The notes: generated from the sequence alone by a model not told the origin. Positions 1-11,837 are shown, counted from the stretch's first letter. The stretch is 64,000 bases of DNA from Dentipellis sp. KUC8613 (GCA_002286715.1 NSJX01000029.1:1-64000), one strand, 5' to 3'. Numbers and translations are program-made.

Positions 1-384
1 GTATTCGCGCACGCGGGCCAGCCCGCTATCTTCATTCTATCCTGTATCGCTCCGCCCTACGGACTTCGCTTGAGGGGGCATGTGTAACGCCTCCGTATTA
101 TATAATCACCTTCCATATTCGTACGACGCGTCTTGCTTGTTTCGGGCTCCGGTTTAATACCGGAGCCAGCCACCTATATATTGTACGCGCGCCCACTAGG
201 GCGCGCATCTCTAACCTTGTACACCTCGCATACCGCACGCTTCAGTAATATAACTGAGTCTTGTGTAGTGCACGGTGTGCTTCAAGAGACCCCCCGCGCC
301 CCTTACATGTAGGAACAAGGCCTTGAAGTACCCTACCCTCCTCGGCTGTTGGGCATCTTCACCCCAACCCGATTTCGTTTGCAG
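1..384. other. Left edge, no gene recognised
   Basis: No convincing start codon or family motif was found. The last 30 bases before 385 are pyrimidine-rich and end in TTTGCAG, which looks like a 3' splice site feeding the next exon. The 5' exons of that gene may therefore lie here or beyond the window. Confidence 0.4.
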
Positions 385-990
385 ACTGAATGAATTCAAC
401 GGAATCAAAGGGTCGTTGTTGAGTCCGGTCATTCTGGTAGGCGAAGCAAAGACCGTCCGTAGCGAAGAGCAGGTACAAGCTCAGATGGCCTGCGCTGTTC
501 AACCGACGCTACAACTCTTTGCATTGCACTTGACTCACAAATACAAGGGGACGGACGGGGTCTGGGCCGAAAATTGGAATGTAGGTCCATACTTCTCTCC
601 TCTCACGTCAGGGCGATGATACTGAAGCTCTGTCGCCGTACTGCTCAGCCATTGGAGCAGGCGCAAATACCAAGCTGGATGCGTATCTATGGGATGAGTT
701 ACGACCGTAATGGTCTAACCTTCTACGTTTTCTCCCCGTCATACGAACTTGTCGGCAGAACCCGCAGAAAAGATGTCGTGTGGAAGTTTGATTGCAAGAA
801 AATTCGACACGGTGCAACAGCTGATCTCGAATCCATTTTCAACAATCGAGACCTCAGAACCCGCTCGGATCTACTGAAGGTCTTGCTCGCCATCAAACAG
901 GAAGCAGCGCGGACCGCCGAGAAAATGAGGTCGCTTGATCTTCCGGAGAAGATTGCCGACCTAGAGAAGTTCTGGAGGGAAAGGCAATAA
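385..990 (+). CDS. Unknown protein, 3' part of a gene (two exons seen)
   Basis: Model: join(385..580, 649..990). The frame is open across both exons and the 68-nt intron (GTAGGT...CTCAG) joins them exactly in phase, ending ...ENWN|PLEQAQ. The protein ends in a charged, probably helical tail (EKIADLEKFWRERQ) and a TAA stop. No ATG lies upstream in this frame, so the first exon is missing. I do not recognise the family. One segment, ILVGEAK followed about 10 residues later by Q..AQM, recalls the E-x-K of PD-(D/E)XK-like domains common among mushroom orphan proteins; that is only an inference. Coding status rests on frame continuity over the intron and normal composition. Confidence 0.55.
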
Positions 991-1513
991 CGTGTAGGTA
1001 GCGATTTGAATGTAGCGCGATGTACTCGGTCGTATGTCTTGATTGTATACGGTTCAATACAGTGTGATTAATCACCCAGAGGTGCCCCAGCTCGCAATCA
1101 GTTGAGGTCTGAGCGTGCTTTACGCGGAATGTATGGAATAAACGCCATACAGCATAACTGTTCGTAAGTACATGCAACGTGTTATGTCGAACGCTACAAT
1201 TGCCAGGCCCTTCACACTTGAAATAACTTGTAGGGTTCATAATCACCCAAGGGACGAAGTCTCTGACCTGTTTGCCGGGCACGATTTGACCTGAGCATCT
1301 GCTTAGAAAGTGATTAACGTGCCGGAAGTTGAGCACGAGCCTTTCGTTGTATACAATCTTATAAGCTATGATCCAGGAACCTCAGTCCTCAATAAGAACG
1401 AAGTATATACTACACGAAACTGAGTCGGAGGATAACCACACAGCAACAGTGAAGATCGAAGCGAGATCCACGACCACGAACGCACAAAGCACATCGAAGC
1501 GACTGACGACCGA
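991..1513. other. Intergenic, convergent 3' ends
   Basis: This lies between two gene 3' ends pointing at each other. It is AT-richer than its flanks and has no reading frame with family motifs. I see nothing else in it. Confidence 0.5.
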
Positions 1514-3398
1514 CTACATATTCCCTCGACACTCATAGGACACATCGTCGGTGCGCTTCATCCAGTCGAACGGATGGCCCCACTTCGCCGTCATCGCGCG
1601 CTTGCTCCTCTCCGCGACCGCATGTTGCTTCTCGAGTTTCGGCGCGCGCTGTCCCCACTGCTTGCAGTCAACGAGCACCGGCCGGAACCGCCGCATCGTG
1701 GGGTACGTATCCTCCTCGTCCTCGTCCTCATCGGACATGTCGTCGTCATCTGAGAGCAGCGCGGCCGACGCTGGCGTGCGTCGTGACGATTGCGGGGTCC
1801 GATGTACATATGCCGAGACGTCGTGCTTCTGCGCGCGCCGCGGCGTGGAGGGGCCCGCGACGGAGACGGGAGTGCGTGACGAAGACAGGCCGTCGTCCAG
1901 CAGGGAGTGCATTGGGGGTGACGGTGCGCGCGGCACACGTCCGGCCACATGTACGGCGGGTTTCGCCTTTGCGCCGTCCAACGTGACTCGCGAGGACGAT
2001 GCGACTATCTCGCGTGGCGGCAGTGGCATGGGATACGTGTATGCGTGATTAAACATCGGCAGGCGCGGGGTATCGGACGGTTTCTGTGTCTTGGCGGAGC
2101 TCTCGGAGGGGTTTGGTCTCTTGGCAGGACTCTCAGGCGGGTTCTGGCGCTTGGCAGGGCTCTCGGACAGTTTCTGCCTTTTGGCGGGGCGTTCTGGCGC
2201 GAGCTCGTCCTCGACGCGCTCGTTCGGCCGGTCGATCTCAGGTTGGCTGTTGACTTCGTCCATGGGCTGGTCGTGCAACTGGTCCTCCTCGTCCTGGTCG
2301 TCCAGCTGGTCCACTTCTTCGTCTTCCTCCTCCTCCTCTTCCACGTCCTCCTCTTCCTCCTCCCTTCTTGTTGCAGCAGCCCTAGCAGCCTGCAACACCT
2401 CACTCATCGGCCTGAAAATGATCTTGCGCGTGCGACCCTTGGCCGGCCGGGGCACTGAAGGTTTCGCCGGTAGCGCGGTGGCCGAAGTGCGTCCAGCAGG
2501 TTTAGACGGCGAATCAGCAGCAGCAGTGACAGGATCCACGTGAGACGGAGTCTTCGACGACGAAGCGCTCGCAGACTGCGTTTCAGATGCCTCCGGAACG
2601 CTTTTGCGCTTCCCGGCCGATCCCAAGGCGTTCTCGCGCAGCGCCGCGACAGTAGAATTGATGCGCAGCTGCAGCCGCCCACAGCAGTCGTCGAGCACCC
2701 GCGTGAGCCCATTGAACACCTTCTGAGTGACCTTGCGCTCCTTGATGATGGCGTCCGGGTCCACGTGTTTGAGCTGGTCGCTCGCAGCGTCAGTTCTCGA
2801 CTAACCCGAAGCGGCTAAGCGCCGAAACCGCCCTCACCTTGAGAATACGACACACCCACAGAAATACGGTGATCTTGACCTCCATGCATTCCGGCTCGAG
2901 CTTGAACTCGCGATTGAATGCAGGCGAATCCTGCAGGAGCTGCTGGGCGTCATCCATCCAATGCATGACCCGCTGGACGCGTCCGATTTTGTTCTGCGTA
3001 ATGAGTGTGCGGTACATGATGGCAGGCCGTCCGCGCGGCACGGACGGCAGCGCGGGGACGTTGGATGCAAGGGCCCCGCGCGCAACGTGGATGGACGCGC
3101 TCCACACCTTCGGTGAGAGGCATGAGGCGATTTGGCCAAGGTTGTAGGTGATGTCGGGGAAGTTCAACCTGCGACAAAGGGTAAGTGGCTGTCGCGCAAG
3201 CGGGTAAGTTGATAAAACATACGCTTCTGACGCCAGAAACGCGCAGATGGCAGGTAGGCCTGGTGCACCTTGTCCGAGGTCGTAACCCGTGCCAGGGCCC
3301 GTTTTCGTACGTAGCGTATGGTAGAGGGCTTGAGCCCGAGCCAGGACCTCCCTTCGATGGCATAGCCTAATCAGCTGGTCCTCCTGGGGCGTCGGCAT
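1514..3398 (-). CDS. ORC6: Origin recognition complex subunit 6
   Basis: Model: complement(join(1514..2773, 2838..3168, 3223..3398)), 588 aa, ATG at 3398. Introns of 64 and 54 nt both join in phase. The N-terminal about 170 residues carry the TFIIB/cyclin-like fold typical of Orc6, with GLPAICAFLASE, NFPDITYNLGQIASCL and a later helix KITVFLWVCRILKV. This subunit helps load the MCM helicase at origins in the nucleus. The remaining 400 residues are disordered: an E/D-rich run near 2290-2360, then near-repeats of SPAKRQ/P. Several SPxK/TPRR sites match the CDK consensus, as expected for a licensing factor. It is longer than yeast Orc6 (about 435 aa). The 54-nt intron has no stop, so read-through is possible. 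Identity is inferred from the N-terminal motifs; the tail is not diagnostic. Confidence 0.68.
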
Positions 3399-3993
3399 GG
3401 TCTGAGGGTGTTTTTAGGCAGAAGGAAGACGGAATTTCCGGAGAGTAGACAATAGACTTGAGAGGACGCAGTTGCAAAGGCTTGAAAGAGTTGCCTCCGA
3501 CGACGGGCGCTAAGGGTGTTGTCTAGCACGTGATGGTTCAGGGCAGGTCAAAACGCGTAATCTACGCCTATTATTCTCTCGTGTTTTCTATTGTCCTGGT
3601 CTCGGCAAATGATTACCATTGTTCTACCATGTCAAGTCGAACCATCCTGGGCATTTCCTTACTGCCATATATTTTCGAGAAGACGCGAGCGATGTTTGCA
3701 TACGTATCTGAAGAGAATAATCAAAAGGATCACCACTGAAGTCGCGACTTGCTGCCAGGATTTGCACACAAATCCGAGCCTGAGACACGGCTACCAAGCC
3801 TCTATGCGAATAAAGTACGACGATGTTTTAGACTGCAGCGTGTCTCATATCCCTGAAGTTGGAAAAAGAACGTTGACTGGGATAGTTGGCCTTGCCGGCG
3901 TCGTATACCTCCTCTGCAATTGATTATTCAGGCTGCTGATGAATACAGTTCTTGGTGATAGTCATGCAATCAAATCTTCTGTCTTCATAGATC
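3399..3993. other. Intergenic between ORC6 and NAD(P)HX epimerase
   Basis: This holds the ORC6 promoter and the 3' flank of the epimerase gene; both genes are on the minus strand. Short open frames on the plus strand show no motifs and no paired splice sites. Nothing else seen. Confidence 0.5.
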
Positions 3994-5078
3994 CTACAGC
4001 TTCTCTCCCGTCTTTCCGGCACCTGGTGTTATCTCGACGATCTGCGCAAATCCAGGATAAGGAGGCAGGTTCATTTCGTACTTCTCCTCCAGAGCCCTAC
4101 GATCGAGTAAGCGACCGCTTTTTTCAGATAGATCAAGCAAAAACTTACTTCGACACGAACCGTCCTCCCAAGAAATGACGGCCTCGGAAGTCCTTCGCAC
4201 CCAACTTCGGAGCTGTCAGGCTGACTAGCACTTGTGGCTCCAAGCCGACACCAGCTTCGTTGCCACGCTCTACGTCCCAGCCAGATGGGATATCGACACT
4301 GACGACCGGAAGTCCAGACGCGGTGATCAGAGGCAACGCTGCGTCGAAAGGCGCGCGGACCGGCGGTTGAAACGAAAAGCCAAAGATCGCGTCGAGTACG
4401 ACATCGGTCTCAGTGAGAGCCTCGCGCAAAGTGCGTGTCGCCGCAGCCGGGTCGGACGCAGGCGTGGAGAGAGTAGGAATGCGCATGTTGTCGCATTGCG
4501 TGTGCAGGTTCTGGGTATCACGTTGAGGCCTCGCGACGACAGACGAACATTTACGGGAAGTATACCTTATATATTTGCTTGGAGCCAGGCTAAGTCGCAT
4601 GTGAGGATGAGAAAAGCACAGGGGCGAAGGGTGCGGGCTCACGGACCTTTGGCATCCAGATTGTTGGCCTAAAACCGAACATTCCTAAGATACTGTAGAT
4701 CAGCCACGATTTCCAAGGGGTGGGTGAATTAAGTCTTTAAATTTACCAAGATGCCTCGCGGCTACTAGACCATCTCCGCCTTGGTTTCCTGGTCCGCAAC
4801 AGACAAGCACACGTGGGTGCGTCGTTTTGGGGTAAACGGTAGCGAGCGTCTGCGCGCAGGCAAGGCCAGCAAGTTCCATGAGCTATTCCACGAGATGGAT
4901 AAGCATCAGTACAACACATGTCACACGTGTGAGCATGCCTGGTCAATGCTGAATGCACCTGCAGAGCTCATGAGCTCTTCGTCGATCTGTGGTCTGATCG
5001 TTTAGCTGGTAAAGTCTCAAGAAGCAAGTTGGCACGAACTTGTTGGGCGAGCCGTGCTGTAAGATATCGGATAGACAT
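3994..5078 (-). CDS. NNR1: NAD(P)H-hydrate epimerase (YjeF_N domain)
   Basis: Model: complement(join(3994..4096, 4149..4510, 4566..4589, 4647..4684, 4747..4882, 4939..4986, 5040..5078)), 249 aa, close to the usual 245. It epimerises damaged R-NAD(P)HX to the S form so that the partner dehydratase can repair it. The start [13 protein letters not shown] leads into [16 protein letters not shown] and [13 protein letters not shown]. The binding-site loop [11 protein letters not shown] lies near residues 57-67, followed by [21 protein letters not shown] and a C-terminal [14 protein letters not shown]. All six introns join in phase. One exon is only 24 nt (PGSKQIYK). The intron after FSIDQ begins GC instead of GT. 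Every family block is present, so identity is firm. A yeast-style mitochondrial location is possible, but no clear presequence is seen. Confidence 0.93.
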
Positions 5079-5801
5079 TGAGTGAGTGAGTGAGTGAGTG
5101 GTTGCGATTGTGGTGAATCTGGTGATAAATCCTGCAGCGGTCGAAGTCCCAAGTAATAATGTACTCAGCCTAAAGTCAGGAGCGGGTCTGTGGTCTGGCC
5201 GGCTACGTCATTGCGCGGACAGAAAGCCAGAGCACGTGCATCAGCAGCCTCTGCACGTGGACCTAATTTTCGCGTCGCGACAACGCTTTTCTTTCCTACA
5301 CCATCATGTCCTCGCACAAAGCCCTGCTTCCGAAGATCAACGCTGTAAAATTCCGCTCTCAATCAAAGCGCAGATCGAATCGACAAGCTGTTGAGTGTGT
5401 GGGATATCTGAAACGGGGACCACTCTGCTGCATTGACTCGGCTTCAGCAGTTTTGAAGCCTCTGGACCTCTGGGTCTTCGACATCTTGCGGCGTTCGCTA
5501 CTGACGTCGTCAGTATCCTCTTGTCTAGATGATAGATCACGGTCGAGCCCAAAGCGACAGAGCAGGTCTGGACGGTGTCAAGGGCGTATAGTGCACCGTG
5601 GGAACAACATACCGAAAGCAGTGGAATGTGCTCGAAAGTTCGTGGCCAATCGACGTCATTGGTAAGCAAGCGAGTTGTGTAAATACCAAAGCCCCTGCTC
5701 ATCCCGAGACTCTCTTGTCTCTCGTCACCACAACCTCCTTTTGTTCTCTGCCCTGCCTCCATCACCGTCGTCGCATACCGACGTTAAACCACACTAGAAC
5801 A
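5079..5801. promoter_or_regulatory. Divergent promoter region with GAGT tandem repeat
   Basis: This 723-bp stretch separates the epimerase (minus) and the RING gene (plus), so it should drive both. A run of about five TGAG units (5080-5101) begins 2 bp from the epimerase start and would lie in its 5' UTR. A 143-codon open frame on the minus strand (5337-5765) has no motifs and is not called. Confidence 0.5.
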
Positions 5802-8800
5802 ATGGAGTCTAACAATAACGGAAACGCAGACGCCCGCAGCGGCTTCTCATTCCATAACCTTATTCGGGGTATCTTGCAGCAAGGCGCAAACCCACAACCT
5901 ACAAATACCTCCAACCAAGGTACGTGAGCCTCCGCATCTCCACTTGTGCCGTCTCTTATACCCCATCAACATTACAGGCAGTTCAGCACCTCCGCCTCCT
6001 CTTGCCAACCCTTGGGACGATATTGACCGTGACAGCGACGTTGATATGCCGCCACTCGCTTCCTCTCACGACGAGCATGATGCCTCCAGTGATACATCGA
6101 TACCCGACATGGTTCCCGCCTTTCCTACACAGTCACAGGCGGATGTCCAGCGGGTTGCCGCATCCCCATCACAGGAACCACAGGCGCCACCTGCCCGCGC
6201 CTCCTACGCTCAGGAATACGATCTCTCTCGTACCACCGCACCAACTCCGTCGGGGAGCCGTCCGATTGATCGTGACGCCCGAAGCGATTCGTCTATGCCC
6301 GAGCTCATGTCGGTCTCTGATTCTTCGGAAGATGAATCTGAGCGCGATGCTCGCGACGTAGAAATGCATCTGGGTGCGGTCGCGGACGACGGCGATAGTG
6401 AATGGACAGATGAATCTATCCCTCATCTCGAAGATGCTCCGCACGCAGATAGGCGGCATGTTGCCGTCGAGGAAGTGCCGGATCCGGAGGACCCAGCGCC
6501 GCCTACAGGTTCGTCTGATCGTACATTATTTATCTTTGACGATCCGTTAACTCATATCATTACCTCTCAGCACCAGATCACGCTCACGCACATGAGCCGC
6601 AGCCGGCACCCCCGCCACGACCGCAAGGTCCTCGGCTTCCCAACTTCGGGCAATTCTTCGGGCCACAGTTCGTGCCCACGAACCCTGGAACTGGGGGAGG
6701 GCAGGGCCATGGGCAGCAGCCGACGCTGCCCAACTTCGCTGATTTCATCGCTGCCAGTCTGGCACCGAACGCTGCCAATGCAGGACATCCGGGTCAGCAA
6801 ACAGGTGCCACTCCTCAAGCAGCCGCCCACGACCATGGAGACGCTCATCCGCATGCCGATCAGCACAATCATCAGCATCAGCATCCACCACAGGCACCCT
6901 TCTTCCCTCCCCTTCCTGGAAATGCTGCACTGGGCCCAATGATCACTCTGTCATTCGAAGTTGGTTATTCCGGTGCGGCGCCAGGCGCTGGGCAAGGAGA
7001 TCAGGCGCCCGCTCCAGGGCAACAGCTGCCACACGGTATGCCCTTCGGTGCCACTGCAGAGATCAATGGCGGCCCTCCCGTCCCAGTATCTGCTGCGGAC
7101 TTGTTTGCGCTGCTGGGAATGCCCATCCCTGCTCGCGCACCTAATCAGAATGCTCCACCTGCTGACCCTGCGCCTGCAGATGAGGCGGGTGCCGATGGGC
7201 AGGCGGGCGCGAACCCCGCTCAGAATGGACCCACGCAGCAGGACTACCTCCGCGGCATTCTACAGTTTATCGCGGGCCTGGTGGGCGCTTCTCATCCCGA
7301 GCCTGAGCGCGATGACCCCGATCGTGCGCGCCGCCTCATCGCGGGTCTTGACCCTGTGCCCGAAGGACTTGTTCAAAGGCTCGAACGGGTTGCGAAGCTG
7401 GAGGGCGACGATGCTAATGGTGCGGGATGCGCGATCTGCTGGGAGCCGCTTCTAGAGAACGATGAAGATGCGACGGAGATCCCTCCCGAGTGGACAGAAG
7501 GACAGGATGCCGACGGGGACGTCGTTATGGGCGGCCCAGCTTCCGAGCTGCCATCTACCTCTGCCGCCGGGGATGCTGCCACGCCTTCAGCCCCTGCTGA
7601 TCAGCCAGACGAAGCGGGTGCTGAAGTCAAAGAACCGGGACCGCCTCTTCCGAAGATTGTCGCTCTCCCGTGCTCGCACGTATTCCACTCTGCATGTCTC
7701 ATCCCGTGGTTCAGTCGCCCACGACAGACGACCTGCCCGACGTGTAGGTTTAACATCGACCCCGAGGGTCTGACGCGTTCGATTCGCCCACTGCCTCGTC
7801 GTGCTCGTCCTGCAGGTACGGCACCGCAACCGCAGGCACCGCAGCAGCAGCAGCAGCCCCAACAGCAGCCTCAGCAGCAGCCCCAACAGCAGCACCAGCA
7901 CCAGCCTCAGCAAGGCCAGCCTCAATTCGCTGGTCCTCTTCCGTTCCATTTCTTCTTCGAACCACCTCCACCTCATATCCGACCACCAGCACCGGGACCT
8001 CAGCCTGCCGAGCGGGACGTGCCTGCAGCACCCGTCCCCATACCGGAGCAGACCCAACACAATCTGCCACCGACTCAAGGACCCGCGCCAGCGCCGGGTA
8101 ATGCACCACCACAACTGCAGCCTCAATTTCCGAGGCCCGGTCAGGCGTTCCTTCCTCTCATCTTTGGCGGACAGGGTGCCTTGTTCGCTCTGTCTACCCT
8201 CTTGGCAGTCCCCGGAATGCAGGGAGGACAGCCAATGCAGGCAGGGCCGCAACCGCAGCCCCAGCCGCATCCTCCCGCTGAGGCCCAGCCCCACCCTCAG
8301 CCGCCGCAGACAGCGCCCAACGCGCACGCGCACCCACCGACACCGGCTGATGGTGCGATGCCCTTCAATCTTCCACCACCCTTCTCTTTCCGGCCTCTGA
8401 ACATGCCGCCCGCGCCCCCACGTGGCCCAACGCCCGCCGCGAACCCCAACCCCAATGTCAACCCGCGCGAGAAGCGCCCATGGACACCGCCGCCTGCGCC
8501 AGGGCCGTCGCTCCGTCAGCGTGTCGAAGCACGCGAGCGGGACGCGGGTTTGCGCTGCGACGACGTGACGTGTGGCATTGGCCCGTCGGACGAGGACCCC
8601 GTGCCGGAGCTGCTGCCGGGCGTCGGGAAGATGATCCATATCCGCCCGCGCGAGCACGGGGACGGCGCGGTGTGCGCGCATAAGTTCCACCCGGCGTGTT
8701 TGGTCGTTTCGGAGCGTGTGGCGGGGTGGGGTCAGGAGATCGAGGAGGATAAGGAGGAGATGGGCGAGGAGGCGGAGGTTGGTGTGGGCTGTCCGGTGTG

Positions 8801-8861
8801 TAGGGCGGTCGGGGTTATCCCCAGGGAGGAGTGGGAGGAGGGTGCGAGTGCATCGGCGTAA
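5802..8861 (+). CDS. RING-type E3 ubiquitin ligase with two zinc modules
   Basis: Model: join(5802..5919, 5978..6508, 6571..8861), 979 aa. Introns of 58 and 62 nt join in phase (NQ|G; PTA|PDH). A RING-H2 motif lies at about residues 502-608: CAICWEPL, then a 60-residue acidic, Ala/Pro-rich insert, then LPCSHVFHSACLIPWF and CPTCR. A second C-terminal module at about 878-960 has a CDDVTC start, CAHKFHPACL and CPVCR, with its own acidic loop. The rest is low complexity: Ser/Asp-rich N terminus, and His-, Gln- and Pro-rich stretches, including a long CAG-coded Gln/Pro run near 7840-7920. RING proteins pass ubiquitin from an E2 to a substrate; the substrate here is unknown. The layout recalls RNF126/Praja-like ligases, without clear orthology. 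Confidence 0.85.
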
Positions 8862-9481
8862 GCTGGGCTTCTCGATGCCGGTCCTCGCCTCTCGTTGTTG
8901 TTTAGCTTTTCTTTCTTGCTTTTCTTGGTTCGTCTTTTTTGTCATGGACGCCGTCATACAATATGCGTTCCTAGTTCTGCTCATCGCTATGTTTCTTTCT
9001 TGGTCTCATCCGCATTCTGCAGTCAGTTGTACATCACTCATCTCCATCATCTGTCTTGTCGTCTTCTTTTCGCATAGCTCTCGTCGCAGTTGCAGTTGCG
9101 TTCGCTGTAGAGTTTATACGATACTATACCCCCGATTTACACATACACTAATATGCCGCATTCGCGCTGTCCCTCATGATTCGTGGTTCGTCGGGAGTCG
9201 TTCGTATAGATCGCATAGAGCGTTCTCTGTATGTACTTTATCACGCCCTGAATGAATTGTCGAACTTGGGACATCCTGCCTCAATGCCTGCCTGCCGTTC
9301 TGCCCTGAAGCTAGACGAAGAGTGTCAGAGTCACGCTTGCCTCCCCTGTCACGGCACATGACCGTTTGTCACCCATCACTCCTCGGATTTGCCGCCGCCC
9401 CCGCCTGGTCTCTTTGAATCGGACTTCCACCTTCTACACCCATCTTTGCCTGCTAACTTGCAATTATCAAGAAAAACAGAA
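8862..9481. other. 3' flank of RING gene and upstream region of MYND gene
   Basis: T-rich sequence after the RING stop is consistent with a 3' UTR. The 100 bp before 9482 are C/T-rich, like a basidiomycete promoter. No gene was recognised. Confidence 0.5.
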
Positions 9482-11837
9482 ATGAGCAGCCATCCGCGCG
9501 GCCGCCCACACCACGCGCCGCAGATCATGTCGCGCCGCGACGTTTTGCGCGCGCTGGGGGCGTCTGAGCATGTCGCGAACGAGCCGCTCCCGCCCGGGCC
9601 TGGGGGCTTCCAGATGGAGACGTTTGGCGCGGTTCCGTGTCGGTGCGAGGAGTGCGTGCTGGCGGATATGGTAGAGGAGGTGGGGTTGGATGTCGACGAC
9701 GAGCAAGGTCAGGCGGGGAGCTCGGCGGCGCTGCAGCAGAGTACGAGGGCTAGTGCGTCTAGTTCTGCATCGTTAACCGAAGTGGGTGCTGGTGGGAGTG
9801 GGGGGGCGGGCTCTGGGACTGGGGTTGAAGAGGTGAAGGAGGATGTACTTGAGTGTGCAGCGTGCAAGTTGAAGGACAAGGATAAGGTTCGCTTTTGCAC
9901 CGGGTGTCGAAAGGTCAGCAGATCCATCCGACTGCCCTAATGTCTTCAGGTTGAACTTTATTAGGCTGCGTATTGTTCCCGCGAGTGTCAAGTCAAAGAC
10001 TGGAAATCGCACAAGGCTACTTGTAATCGTCATTTCGGCGCCATTTGTGGGGCATTTCCACTAACACATCTACTAGGCAAACCGAAGAAACCGGAGGCAG
10101 AAAGTAAGAAGGCCGAAAGTGTGAAGACAACTTCGACCGGACCGTCCGCTTCTCCCCCAAGTGTCTCAACAGATGCAAGCAATGAGCCGGTGGTGGTGAC
10201 GCCTCCCATCGGAAAATGCGCGCGATGTGGATGGGATAAGAATTTTGATCTGGACTTTTGCCAGGCTTGCAGACGAGTGCGCGATTCTCTCGCAGATGCG
10301 ATTCGTGTATATGACGAGCTGTGCTCCTTGACAGGCGAAGTATTGTTCACAGGATTGCGAAGACGCCGACAAGGAGACGCATCGGGCTTTCTGCGGTGCG
10401 TGAGCACCATTCATCAATTCTCATTCTTCAATGATCTTCGATTTTATCAGAAATGGAGAGAAAGAGGATAGCTCAAGAGAACATCGAAAACGAGGCGGCT
10501 GCGGAACGAGAGGTACACGTGCCGCCAGAAGCTATGGATCATTGTTCCCAATGCGGATCTGAAAAGCAAGATAGCTGGAAGTTGTGTTCGTGTGGGGAGG
10601 TATGACTCGCCTTGCATCAGTGAAGCTTCTCGACTAACCTCGATTGATAGAAATGGTATTGTTCATTGTCCTGCTCGAAAGATTTCTGGAAGACTCATAA
10701 AGCCTTCTGCGGTGAGCTGGACCTCGTGCTTGGCTTCTATTGTTGATGATCTCTCCAGGCGAGACTGACCGCATCGAAATCTCGACGTTCTATCCTTTGC
10801 TTGCCTGCCTGGTCGACATCTCCCATGACCATGTCCTGAAGCCGATTCACAAAGCCTTCACGCTGACAGTCATGAATGACCCAACACCAGGATCCTACCC
10901 TATGGAATTCAGAGACGGCTGGGAAGCTGTCCCAGTCATTCTCGGCCTGCCAGCTCGTCCCGCGCAGCGTCCGGTTCCGATCGACCATAGCTGGTGGCCT
11001 GCTGCAGCTAACAGTGCTATACTAGGCAAGCTCGCTGCGCGGATCAGGCGTGAGGGCTTCTTTCTCCCTATCCTCACCGCCGTCTCTCTAGCGCTCCTCT
11101 GCGAGATGTATACGACGACATCCGCAGCAGACAGCTCGCAGCGTCGCCTTCGCCTGCGCTATCGCACCATGCCTATTTCCGACTTTGGTATCTGTACCGG
11201 CAGCACGCGTGTGACGAACCAAGACAAGCTTGGGTATCTCGACGCGCGGGCATTCTCAGAGCTGCACGGCCAGGACCCGAAGGACCACTACTGGTTGTAC
11301 TTCCGCACGGCTCGCGGGGAGGAAGTGCTCCTTGACTGCGCCATGTTCACATTCAACCTCAACATGCTCGTCTTTGCGCGCCCGTACGGCACCACGTCGG
11401 ACGCGTTCGTTCCGGCGTTCTTTCAGGAGCGCGAGATGAGACAGAACACGCCGGCGCTCCATACGGAACGCAGGCGGGTGAGCATGCTGAGGTCGCCCGC
11501 CATGCAGCAAGTCGCGGTGAACAGTGCTCGAGGATTTGCACTTGAAGATGAAGGTCGCATCGCTGCGTTCATGGAGAGCTTGGCGGGCCGGACTGTGACC
11601 GGCGTCGAGCGCGAGTTGGCCATGGCTCTCGTGAAGGATCATACGCGTGTCCTCCGCAAAGCCCTGCAAGAGGAGCAGTGGAGGCACTATCCCGATGACG
11701 TGAAGATCGTGATCGTCGGCGATCCGGGCGAGTTGGACAATTGGGAAGAACGCTGCGATGCGTGGTGGGCCAATCTGCAGAAAGATAAACGGAAAAAGAA
11801 GCAGAAGGCACGGAAAGGTAGGGCGAGCGGTGTTTGA
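9482..11837 (+). CDS. Protein with three MYND zinc fingers
   Basis: Model: join(9482..9913, 9965..10022, 10077..10276, 10335..10395, 10451..10599, 10651..10711, 10759..11837), 679 aa. All six introns (47-58 nt) close in phase and rebuild three complete MYND fingers. The first (about residues 125-163) has CAACKLKDKDKVRFC then YCSRECQVKDWKSHKATC. The second (about 210-249) has CARCGWDKNFDLDFCQAC then YCSQDCEDADKETHRAFC. The third (about 281-320) has CSQCGSEKQDSWKLC then WYCSLSCSKDFWKTHKAFC. An intron splits each finger at the same place, before the Y/W-YCS strand. The C-terminal 360 residues are well composed but not recognised; no SET domain was seen. MYND fingers bind proline-rich partners, so a scaffold role is likely. 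The start is the first in-frame ATG. Confidence 0.88.

Noticed and set aside
5337..5765. 143-codon minus frame between epimerase and RING gene
   Set aside because: No motif, no conserved start context and it occupies the divergent promoter of two good genes.
7587..8984. 465-codon minus frame inside the RING gene
   Set aside because: Antisense of a Pro/Gln-rich exon; mostly Arg/Leu runs without motifs.
10023..10076. Read-through of the 54-nt MYND intron as coding sequence
   Set aside because: Although stop-free, removal restores the normal HKATC-K finger end and the segment has a good donor and a CTAAC branch site.
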